A DNA stretch of 45,844 nt from Pseudobacteriovorax antillogorgiicola. Lineage in GTDB: Bacteria > Bdellovibrionota_B > Oligoflexia > Oligoflexales > RGVZ01. Under the pieces are notes generated by a model, which saw nothing but the letters and a program-made list of their open reading frames with translations, ran no database searches and was not told where the DNA came from. Location: NCBI GenBank assembly GCA_945898195.1, contig CAMDHM010000003.1, forward strand, positions 1 to 45,844, in the 5' to 3' direction. The translations under genes and the position numbers were made by a program. Position 1 is the stretch's first letter. The number at the start of each line of letters is the position of its first letter. Shown here piece after piece: positions 8,602-16,441 of the stretch.

Positions 8602-11172
8602 ATGCATTCGAAATTATTTCTTCTAAGCCTTACACTTGGCGCGGCAGTGGCCGGAGCTGGATTTGTCTCATGCAAGTCCCGCACCGAGACCTCAGATCAG
8701 GTCCGGTTAGATGGTGATGTCGATGCCGAACGGCTCAGAGGACTCAGAGGACTCAGAGGCACCAATGGGGAGGTCTCTGAGACCTCAAGTAGTGACCCCG
8801 CCCTAGCGCTTTGGTACGAACGGGACACGAGGGGCGAAAATTCTGGGTCGCCCGACAGCGCATCCGGCGGTGGCGCTACCGTGCTTCCCGAAATGAAAGA
8901 TGACGCGGAGGCATCGGGTGGTTTTTCACAGTCCGATGGTGAGGGTGGCCAGCGCCCCGATGGATCAGGTGACAAAGGTGTGTTCAATCCACTGGGGCAG
9001 GTCTGTTTGGCCGCCGGTGGGGACGGAGATGAGAGGCTACAGTCCCTTTTATGCACGCCCGTCCCTCAACCGACCAAAACAGATATCGTTGATAAAAGTG
9101 CAGCCATTCGATTGGGTAAGGCTTTTTTTTGGGACATCCAGGTTGGGGGTGACGGTAAAACAGCGTGTGCAAGCTGCCATTTTTCTGGCGGTGGAGACAA
9201 TCGGCTTACCAACACGGTTCATCCAGGGATAAATGATATTTTTGAGAGCCTTGGAGTCACCGGACCAGGTCAGAGTGCGGCAAAATTTCTAGCCATTTCC
9301 ACCGACGACAGAGTGGGTTCGCAGGGCATTAGCGGCAGTACTTTTATCGGCGTAAATCCCGATGCCTCTATCGCTGCTGATTCCTGCAAGCCAGATCAGA
9401 CGAAACCATTTTTCGGGAACCGCCGCGTCACGGGACGTAATACCCCCTCCGTGATTGGCGCCGTTTTCAATCGCTTTAATTTCTGGGATGGTCGCGCGAA
9501 CGTTGAATTTAATGGTTTTGATCCGTTCGGGGCAACCGGGAACGCAATAAATAAAAAAGTTCTATTTACCAATGGCGGTTTGGCCTCACAAGCCGTCGGG
9601 CCAGCAAATAATTCGACTGAGATGTCTTGTGATGGACGCAAGTTCAATGGAGTCAATAGCCTTGCGTCAAAAATGCTCGCCCGGCGTCCATTGCAATTTC
9701 AGCGGGTCGCACCATCGGATAGCGTGTTGGGGGAGTTGTCTGCATATCCCGGTAATGGATTGAATTGCTACGGGAGGCCCTGCTCCTACGGAACGATGAT
9801 ACGGGACGCATTCGGCGCAGAATGGGCTCCCCTCGCTGAGGCAAATTTTAGTCGACTGTGGGGGCAAGCGCTTCAGGCTTACGAGGCAACGTTAATTCCA
9901 AATCAAACACGGTTTGATCAATACATGGGAGGGAAAGCCACGATGCTTTCCCCTCGGCAATTGATCGGACTTGGGGTTTTTGCCGGTTCGGGAAATTGCG
10001 CGAGCTGCCATAAGGGCGCCGAGCTGACGGATGCATCGTTCAATACCTCTCGTCGCGGCTTTCGTGAGGGTCAAGGCAACGATGAGGGGTTTCATAATCT
10101 GGGTGTGAGGCCAACAGAAGAAGACCTTGGACGCGCCAACGCCGGGCCATTGGGGGCAACTTGGTCGATGAGCAAAAATAAATATGACCGAGGTGCATTC
10201 AAGACTCCTGGTCTGCGAAATCTTAAATTGACGGCTCCCTATTTTCATAATGGTGGCAAGGCGACCCTCGAAGAAGTCGTCGCATTTTACGCCCACAGGG
10301 GCGGTGATTTTCCTAACCCTGAGCTGACTCACGAGTTGCAAGAGATCAACATTGAATCATCTGCGGATCAGACGGCTCTTGTGGATTTTCTTCGGGATGG
10401 TCTCCTTGATTGTCGCGTGGACAAGCAACGTGCCCCATTTGATCATCCGGAGATTATTCTGCCAAATGGGCCAACCCTTGGGGCGACTGGAATGGCTGGA
10501 CTTGGCAGCTGCCGGCTAGATCCATCTGTGCCGCCAACGACGGTCAATTGCATCAGAAATCCGGTCAGTTGTGAATCCAATGCCGCCCTTCATGGAACCA
10601 GCATAAGCATGGACCTGCGTGGTCGTTTTCCAAGCGCTGCAGAAATTAAGGTGTTTACGAAAAATTCTCTGCTTGGGCCGTCACCGACCATACGTGGCAT
10701 GTTAACAAGCAAAGAGAACCTCGTTTATGAGTTTCGTCGCGTGGTTGAAACCATGCTCGGCCGTCGACTCGGTGCGGCAATGGTGGCACAGCCTCCTCAG
10801 ACCATCGGCGCCATGGTGCGCGCAGTTGGGTCTTCGCCGGAATACTTCGCCCGATGTGGTGGAACAAATGCGCTATTTCTAAAGCAGCTCATGGTTGATC
10901 TTAGCGGGCGCGTTCCCAATCTTGGTGAGTTATCCGCTGCACAAAAAGTTATCGCGAGATCAGGTCGTGGGGGCGCTGTTGACTATCTCTTCTCTATGCC
11001 AGCATCCCGAACAAAACGGGTCAATGACATCTACTGGCGCTTTTTGAGGCGCGGTGCAGATCCAACCGGTGCGACGAATTTCACAAAAATAAACAATGAG
11101 ACGGAGTACACGGTTTCTCTTCTGTTGAGTGTTGAATACAAAGCCTTCGCCGCAGCGCGGGACGATATGTGA
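8602..11172 (+). CDS. MauG/cytochrome c peroxidase-like di-haem lipoprotein
   Basis: This is an 856-residue lipoprotein (signal ending GFVSC-KS) of the di-haem cytochrome c peroxidase/MauG family. The first haem site is CASCH at about 189-193 after LGKAFFWD. The second is CASCH at about 466-470. Downstream, FKTPGLRNLKLTAPYFHNG is the family's signature segment. An acidic, Gly/Ser-rich linker occupies about residues 30-130. The last ~230 residues lie outside the peroxidase core; IYWRFLRRGADPTG near the end resembles the DUF4214 type of repeat. The ATG at 8602 follows AGGAG by 10 bases; a TTG at 8596 is an alternative. Relatives reduce peroxide or carry out high-valent iron oxidations of a protein partner. 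Placement directly after a copper oxidase suggests the two work on the same pathway. Confidence 0.9.
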   Translation: MHSKLFLLSLTLGAAVAGAGFVSCKSRTETSDQVRLDGDVDAERLRGLRGLRGTNGEVSETSSSDPALALWYERDTRGENSGSPDSASGGGATVLPEMKDDAEASGGFSQSDGEGGQRPDGSGDKGVFNPLGQVCLAAGGDGDERLQSLLCTPVPQPTKTDIVDKSAAIRLGKAFFWDIQVGGDGKTACASCHFSGGGDNRLTNTVHPGINDIFESLGVTGPGQSAAKFLAISTDDRVGSQGISGSTFIGVNPDASIAADSCKPDQTKPFFGNRRVTGRNTPSVIGAVFNRFNFWDGRANVEFNGFDPFGATGNAINKKVLFTNGGLASQAVGPANNSTEMSCDGRKFNGVNSLASKMLARRPLQFQRVAPSDSVLGELSAYPGNGLNCYGRPCSYGTMIRDAFGAEWAPLAEANFSRLWGQALQAYEATLIPNQTRFDQYMGGKATMLSPRQLIGLGVFAGSGNCASCHKGAELTDASFNTSRRGFREGQGNDEGFHNLGVRPTEEDLGRANAGPLGATWSMSKNKYDRGAFKTPGLRNLKLTAPYFHNGGKATLEEVVAFYAHRGGDFPNPELTHELQEINIESSADQTALVDFLRDGLLDCRVDKQRAPFDHPEIILPNGPTLGATGMAGLGSCRLDPSVPPTTVNCIRNPVSCESNAALHGTSISMDLRGRFPSAAEIKVFTKNSLLGPSPTIRGMLTSKENLVYEFRRVVETMLGRRLGAAMVAQPPQTIGAMVRAVGSSPEYFARCGGTNALFLKQLMVDLSGRVPNLGELSAAQKVIARSGRGGAVDYLFSMPASRTKRVNDIYWRFLRRGADPTGATNFTKINNETEYTVSLLLSVEYKAFAAARDDM
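8734..8760 (+). repeat. 9-bp tandem repeat, three units
   Basis: CTCAGAGGA is repeated at 8734, 8743 and 8752 (last base changed). It encodes LRG-LRG-LRG in the linker just after the lipoprotein anchor of the di-haem protein. In-frame, 9-base units could vary linker length without breaking the gene. Confidence 0.9.
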
Positions 11173-13121
11173 TGGGGCAGAAACATTGGATGGTCCAGAT
11201 GCGCTTCAACGAAAAAAATAAAATACCGAGCATTGCCGTCATGGCCGTTATGGCCCTAATCACCCTGGCGCTGGTCTCAGCATGTAAATCCAGGCGGGAT
11301 GGAGGTAGGTCAGGGACGGGCGCAGCGGACGATGAGCAGAGCAATCACCCGTGGGTCACTCCTCTAAATTTGGTTGATATTAATGCTTCTGTGCAAGACG
11401 CAACGAAAGTCAGTTTGATTGGTGAGGTTGGGAGGATCATTTTAGACCGACCTGGTGACCTGTTTTCATCCGGAATCTTGGAAGTATCTGGAATGAGGGT
11501 CTTGATTCCAACAAATCTGTTAATTAGGGTGCCCGGACGGTTCTCAACCCTGCAAGAGTTATTCAGTCAGGCCTCCCCGGAGTGCGTCGCAAAAAAACAG
11601 ACAGGGCTCGCTTTAGCAGATGATTGTTTTTTTGAACGTCGCGGAGCTACAGCGACAATTCTTGCAAATCGAACTAGCTCTGGTTCGGTTGTTGCTGGTG
11701 AGGTTGGTTTAGTCAAAGGCAATGAATTCGTCACTGGTGTCGTGACCTATATCGATCATACCCAGGGCTACTTTCGCCTCAATGGGGATCCTGTTTATCC
11801 GGCGAGCAAGGCTACTGGGGTGATGGTCCGGATGAATGACCCGACGGCTCGGCATTCAATTCAGAATGGATCAGGTTGCAGTGGCACGCTAAATTGCACC
11901 GCTGACACGCGTTTTCAAAGCGATCCAGACAATTATCTCGTGGCGTTTGTCACCGGATATCCGGCGTGCATCCCAAGCACCATGGGCGGTCCAAAGCGGG
12001 GAGCCGTCGTAAAATTTGATTCAGTGAAGGGACTGGTCAGCGGAACAGATGCCCGCTGCCCCATTGCCAATCGTCCAACAAATGCCGCGACAACAGATGT
12101 TGCCGATTCGCAGTTTTTTGCTCCAATTAAGCTTGGAGATAGTCTGAATGCGACAGGGAATTTTGAGCATATCGGCATTGGACTCAACCGCGCCTATTTT
12201 CTTTCGGCTCATACGATTCAAGTTCATGCGGGATTAAGAACGACGCCCGGTAAGCCGGACTACTTGACGTTTAGTGAAACTCTTTTAGAGGTGGCAGGGT
12301 TCTCCCGTAACCGCGCGCGCGGCAGTTGGCTTGGATTTTCAACAGATCCAGACTCCCAATTTGATTTGTATCGGTTGGCGATTGATCCGACCGATCCGAA
12401 TGAGCAGACGAGGCAGCATGAAGTGGCTCTTGGGTCGACGGTGGGCAATCCTGGGACTTTTAATTTGGGTGTTGCTCCCACAAACAATCACATTTTTCGC
12501 GTGCGCTTCAAAGATATTTTCCTGACAGGTGCTCGTGGAACTTTATCGCCCTGTGTACACATTGCAAATGCAAGTTTGAATGGGATCTGCGCGGGCGGTG
12601 CAACCTTGGATGCTTCCGAAAATTTCAAGGTACTCAGTCCTGCGACGCGAGAGGTTTTGGCACGCACGCGCAACAAGGTTCGTAATCCGAACCTTGTCAG
12701 CTTTGATGTCAGCGGCAATCTCGCGCCAAATGGGGAATTTCAGATTCCCGTCGGAATCGAACACCCAGATTTCGTCGAGATCAATTTGAATCGCATTCAA
12801 ACTCCCTTTCAGTTCACTGGGCAACCCTGGAATTTAGATCGCAGGCTTGGCCCGCTTGGATGCGGCGGGGATCATGGGCCTTGCGATGCTGCGGCGCCTT
12901 TATCACCGTTTCCATCTGACGGAGGATTGGACCCAACGCAACAGGGATTGGCAGGAGCGCTGGGCCTTCCTGGCGCTGTTGCAGGCCGTGTTGTGATGGG
13001 ATTTCCATTTTCCAATATAACGGATGGACCACTTCTGCCGTGGGAATCGATTAATTCAAATAATGCACTGATTGTGAGTCGGAGTTCTCCTGTAATTTTC
13101 TCCCAGTGTGTGGTGAAATAA
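11172..13121 (+). CDS. exported lipoprotein of unknown family (paralogue A)
   Basis: I do not recognise a named family for this 649-residue lipoprotein (signal ending ALVSAC-KS). Residues about 60-130 look like a beta-rich module (SGILEVSGMRVLIPTNLLIRVP). Then come a paired-cysteine segment (SPECVAKKQTGLALADDC), a central block with GYFRLNGDP, GVMVRMNDPTARHSIQ and VTGYPACIPS, and a C-terminal PWNLDRRLGPLGCGG. The same blocks occur in order in the gene at 13570, so the two are paralogues. The start overlaps the upstream stop (TGATG); ATGs at 11190 and 11199 are alternatives. The operon position suggests a secreted partner or substrate of the copper and haem oxidases, but nothing in the sequence shows catalysis. 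Confidence 0.8.
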   Translation: MGQKHWMVQMRFNEKNKIPSIAVMAVMALITLALVSACKSRRDGGRSGTGAADDEQSNHPWVTPLNLVDINASVQDATKVSLIGEVGRIILDRPGDLFSSGILEVSGMRVLIPTNLLIRVPGRFSTLQELFSQASPECVAKKQTGLALADDCFFERRGATATILANRTSSGSVVAGEVGLVKGNEFVTGVVTYIDHTQGYFRLNGDPVYPASKATGVMVRMNDPTARHSIQNGSGCSGTLNCTADTRFQSDPDNYLVAFVTGYPACIPSTMGGPKRGAVVKFDSVKGLVSGTDARCPIANRPTNAATTDVADSQFFAPIKLGDSLNATGNFEHIGIGLNRAYFLSAHTIQVHAGLRTTPGKPDYLTFSETLLEVAGFSRNRARGSWLGFSTDPDSQFDLYRLAIDPTDPNEQTRQHEVALGSTVGNPGTFNLGVAPTNNHIFRVRFKDIFLTGARGTLSPCVHIANASLNGICAGGATLDASENFKVLSPATREVLARTRNKVRNPNLVSFDVSGNLAPNGEFQIPVGIEHPDFVEINLNRIQTPFQFTGQPWNLDRRLGPLGCGGDHGPCDAAAPLSPFPSDGGLDPTQQGLAGALGLPGAVAGRVVMGFPFSNITDGPLLPWESINSNNALIVSRSSPVIFSQCVVK

Positions 13122-13573
13122 TGACTTTCATTCGTTTTGATCGGTTCGCTGTATGCATAGCGTTGGCTCTGGCTACAGACGCCACCGCAGAAACAATTCC
13201 GCTGATTAATGCCAACCTTGCCTCTGAGTATATCGTCACTGGAATGCCGATGACGAAGAGCCCAAATTGCCCATTGATCGGCTCGATCAATTTTGAGCCA
13301 GGGGGAACCCTACAAGGCACGTTTATCACCGACATGGCGCGCAGCAAATACGTGCCCTTCTCCGGAAGCTACACGCTGACAAATGGCAAAGACATCAAGT
13401 TCAAGTCAGATAGCGGTTTGGTTCCGCTAAGTAACCTTGATGGGACCATTGCACGAGCGGTCATAACAAACAAAAAGAGACCTCCGGTTGAGCGTTTCAT
13501 CATCACGACTGCCTCCGTTAAATGTCCCAACCAGTTGTACAAACTTACTTTAACGGAACTGGAGGAAGAGTGA
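13121..13573 (+). CDS. small exported protein, unknown function
   Basis: This is a 150-residue protein with a plausible signal peptide (FAVCIALALATDATA, cleavage near residue 21). The rest is predicted to be beta-rich, with two cysteines (SPNCPLIG and SVKCPNQ) that could pair. The ATG overlaps the stop of paralogue A by one base (TAATG), and its own stop overlaps the GTG start of paralogue B, so all three are probably translationally coupled. No family was recognised. Its conserved place between two paralogues suggests it binds or helps fold one of them, which is inference from position only. Confidence 0.75.
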   Translation: MTFIRFDRFAVCIALALATDATAETIPLINANLASEYIVTGMPMTKSPNCPLIGSINFEPGGTLQGTFITDMARSKYVPFSGSYTLTNGKDIKFKSDSGLVPLSNLDGTIARAVITNKKRPPVERFIITTASVKCPNQLYKLTLTELEEE

Positions 13574-15399
13574 GGAGACTCTGCTTAAACCAAATGAATA
13601 AGTTCGGCTTGATTCTGGTATATTCAACATTTTCGTTGATATTTTCCAGTCATGCTTTTGGTATTCCGACCGGCGTTACGATAACCGGCGAGATTCAAAA
13701 TATAAAGGTCTCTGAACCGTCCAATCCGTGGTCTGTGGGAACCATTACGGTTTCCGGGATCGATGTTGTGATTCCTGCAAACCTGGTAATCCAGATGCCG
13801 GTTCAGCGCTACACGCTTCAGGAGCTATTTAGTAGTGCGCCATCGGCTTGTAAGGCAGTTCGGCAAACTGGATTGGCGCGGATTGACACATGTTTTAAGG
13901 GGCAGCGCGGGTCTGTAGTGACCATTCTTGCAAACCGACAGAATTCCGGTGAAGTGATCGCAGGGTCGGTGAAAATCGAAAAGGCGCCGGAGCTTTTGAT
14001 GGGTATAGTGACCTACATCAATTATCTGGACGGCTATTTTAGGCTGAACGGGATTGCGAATGATTCTGAGTCCGGGGTCATGATTCGAATTAATGATCCG
14101 ACGTCACGTCATACAATCCAGTCGGGAAAAGGGTGTGCAACGCTTGCAGCTTCGGCCGTTAACTGTAGTCCCGATGAGCGCTTCCCCGTGGACAATGAGA
14201 ATTATACGGCGGCCTTTATGACAGGGGTCCCGATGTGCATTCCAAGCATGAGGCTTGGCGGAAAACGTAAGGTTGCGGCGGACTCGGATGGTTTTGGTGA
14301 CCCATTTTGTCCGAAGTGGGCGCGCCAGCCAGATCCAATCATCAATACGATTCCTGACGAGAGTGCTTTCAACTTGGTGCCTATCGTTCTTGGAGAAAGC
14401 CTTGAGGCCTTAGGCAGCTTTGAAGTGGTAACCGGAGACGACGGAACGACCGTAAAGTTTTTTTCTGCGCATACCGTCCGGGTTCACTCTCGAATCATGA
14501 CCAGTCCCGGAAACCCAGATTATATGACTTACAATCTTGTGGAGTGGGATATGGCTGGCTATACCAATCAGCGCGTGCGGCTGCGCCTAATTGGATTTAC
14601 TAGCCTCACCGACTCGCAGTTGGACATTTATGCGCTGCACATCGATCGCTCGACCAATCAGGCGGTCGAATTTCCCCTGGCATCGACCGTTGGTAATCCT
14701 TTGGTCATCAATAAGGGGCTTCCCCCTTTTGGTGGGAGCATCTTTAAAATTATTTTTGACGTTGATTTCATTGCGCCAATAAAAGCTAATTTTTCTCCCT
14801 GTGTAAATTTGGCTCGCGCTGGATTTAACGGTGGAAATCTCGTGACCGGTGGGTGCCCAGGTGGTGGAGTTGTGGATCTGTCGGAGAACTTCGCAATTTT
14901 GGCTCCTGTTTCTCGCGACATCATTGGTAGGACACGCAATAAATGGATCAACGCCATCGGTGCCAGCCATGACATTCTTGGGAATGACACTCCCAATGGT
15001 CAGTATTTAAGCCCGGTTGAAATTGCGCCCCCTGATCCGCTGGAGACAAACGTCAACGCGGTTCAATCTTCTTTTCTTTTTACCGGCTTGCCTTGGAATT
15101 TAGATCGCAGGCTGGGTCCACTTGGCTGCGGTAAGGTTGTCGGCGATTGCATAAGCGGGTCCGGCGTGCGTCTGAATCCATTTCCTTGGGACGGGGGAAT
15201 AGATCCGCGGAGGGATCCGCTGAATCCCGCTGCCGGTTCTGTTCCAGCGGCATCAGCCAACGATATTTTGTCCTATGTATCTGGCCAGCCCCCGCTTTTT
15301 CTGCCGGGAAACGTCTTGCCTCTACCAGCAGCTGCAAACTCAGGTATCGGTGTCAGGGCGGTCGTGACCATTCCCGCAAAGCAGTGCGTGATTCAGTGA
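13570..15399 (+). CDS. secreted protein of unknown family (paralogue B)
   Basis: This is a 609-residue secreted paralogue of the gene at 11172, with an ordinary signal peptide (cleavage near SSHA) rather than a lipobox. Shared blocks in the same order are VSGIDVVIPANLVIQMP, TLQELFSSAPSACK with a second cysteine at TCF, TILANRQNSGEVIAG, GYFRLNG, MIRINDPTSRHTIQ, VPMCIPS and PWNLDRRLGPLGCG. A 20-base stretch is identical in both genes (12828-12847 and 15094-15113). I chose the GTG at 13570 because GGAGG sits 4 bases before it and it makes a 4-base overlap with the upstream stop; the ATG at 13594 lacks a well-placed site. The loss of the lipid anchor suggests that A stays membrane-bound while B is released. 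Confidence 0.78.
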   Translation: MRRLCLNQMNKFGLILVYSTFSLIFSSHAFGIPTGVTITGEIQNIKVSEPSNPWSVGTITVSGIDVVIPANLVIQMPVQRYTLQELFSSAPSACKAVRQTGLARIDTCFKGQRGSVVTILANRQNSGEVIAGSVKIEKAPELLMGIVTYINYLDGYFRLNGIANDSESGVMIRINDPTSRHTIQSGKGCATLAASAVNCSPDERFPVDNENYTAAFMTGVPMCIPSMRLGGKRKVAADSDGFGDPFCPKWARQPDPIINTIPDESAFNLVPIVLGESLEALGSFEVVTGDDGTTVKFFSAHTVRVHSRIMTSPGNPDYMTYNLVEWDMAGYTNQRVRLRLIGFTSLTDSQLDIYALHIDRSTNQAVEFPLASTVGNPLVINKGLPPFGGSIFKIIFDVDFIAPIKANFSPCVNLARAGFNGGNLVTGGCPGGGVVDLSENFAILAPVSRDIIGRTRNKWINAIGASHDILGNDTPNGQYLSPVEIAPPDPLETNVNAVQSSFLFTGLPWNLDRRLGPLGCGKVVGDCISGSGVRLNPFPWDGGIDPRRDPLNPAAGSVPAASANDILSYVSGQPPLFLPGNVLPLPAAANSGIGVRAVVTIPAKQCVIQ

Positions 15400-15588
15400 T
15401 TACGTGTTCTTGAATGTCGTGTTTTGGTTGAAATATTTTTTGGAGATTTCACGGTCCGCCGTTGCAGTAGATTTTTACGCACCACTTCAAATTAAAATCA
15501 ATCGGAGCGCGGGTCGATGTAGATGCAATAGTGTCGGTACGCGTGAGAGTCGTTTACGAGACGCCTTTGTCCGTGATACCAAAATTGG

Positions 15589-16281
15589 ATGAAAGATTTC
15601 GTGACTAATTCCTTGCTAGAAAAATCCTGGAAATTTCGGCTTCTGCCGGAGTTTTATAAACCATACATGCAAAACTTGTTTGAATTTTTGCAGGCAGAAA
15701 AATCTGCGGGCAAGGTGATTTATCCGCCCGACTCCGAAATTTTTTATGCACTCAATGCATGCCCTTTTGAAGATGTGCGCGTGGTCATTTTGGGACAGGA
15801 CCCCTATCACGGTGCCGGTCAGGCTCACGGACTATGCTTTTCTGTCCGTCGTGGTGTGGCGTTGCCCCCATCACTTAAAAATATTTATAAAGAGCTGCAG
15901 TCAGATTGTGGCGTGGCACCGGCGCTGGATGGTGACCTGACATCATGGGCGAATCAGGGGGTGTTACTTTTGAATACGGTCTTGACGGTTGAGTCCGGCA
16001 AACCAGAGAGTCATCGCGGCGAAGGCTGGGAGCAATTTACAGATAGGATTCTTGAAGCATTAAATTCTGAACGTGAAGGCCTGGTCTTTGTCCTGTGGGG
16101 GTCAAACGCTCAGTCAAAGGCCGGATTAATCGATGGGCATCGTCACTTGATTCTCAAAGCCCCTCATCCTTCGCCTTTGTCAGCGTACCGTGGATTTTTT
16201 GGGTGTGGTCATTTTTCAAAAATAAATGCTTGGCTCAAAGGGCATGGATCCCAACCCATCGTTTGGTCGTTTCCTAAATAA
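15589..16281 (+). CDS. ung: uracil-DNA glycosylase
   Basis: This 230-residue protein is a family-1 uracil-DNA glycosylase, which removes uracil from DNA to start base excision repair in the cytoplasm. The water-activating loop GQDPYHG is at 69-75 with catalytic Asp71. LLLNTVLTV, the uracil-recognition strand, and [13 protein letters not shown], the minor-groove intercalation loop with the catalytic His, are also present. Length and motif order match the family. It stands alone, in a different functional class from the secreted proteins on both sides. The 189 bases upstream (15400-15588) hold no other gene that I can support. Confidence 0.97.
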   Translation: MKDFVTNSLLEKSWKFRLLPEFYKPYMQNLFEFLQAEKSAGKVIYPPDSEIFYALNACPFEDVRVVILGQDPYHGAGQAHGLCFSVRRGVALPPSLKNIYKELQSDCGVAPALDGDLTSWANQGVLLLNTVLTVESGKPESHRGEGWEQFTDRILEALNSEREGLVFVLWGSNAQSKAGLIDGHRHLILKAPHPSPLSAYRGFFGCGHFSKINAWLKGHGSQPIVWSFPK

Positions 16282-16357
16282 ATCAGATAATCCGACCTCT
16301 CCAAGAGGGCCTATCCAAATCGACTTCAGTCACCGAATGGAAATATAACTGGCCAGC

Positions 16358-16387
16358 TGGACAACCAATTTTCTTCGGCGTTATAAT
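16358..16387 (+). promoter_or_regulatory. sigma-70-type promoter of the subtilase gene
   Basis: TGGACA (16358-16363) and a perfect TATAAT (16382-16387) are separated by 18 bases. Transcription would start near 16394, about 48 bases before the protease ATG. This is one of the clearest promoters in the window. Confidence 0.7.
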
Positions 16388-16441
16388 CTAGAGAATCTTT
16401 CGAAAAATCGCTTACTAACAGCACCGTTCTGGGGGTCATGC

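Noticed and set aside
8602..11172. Identification of the di-haem protein as a rubber oxygenase (RoxA type)
   Set aside because: Size and two haem motifs are compatible, but the FKTPGLRN signature and overall layout are those of MauG/peroxidase proteins and I see no specific RoxA motif.
16296..16308. Hairpin CCTCT/AGAGG after ung as a terminator
   Set aside because: The stem is only 5 base pairs and no T-run follows, so termination is not supported.
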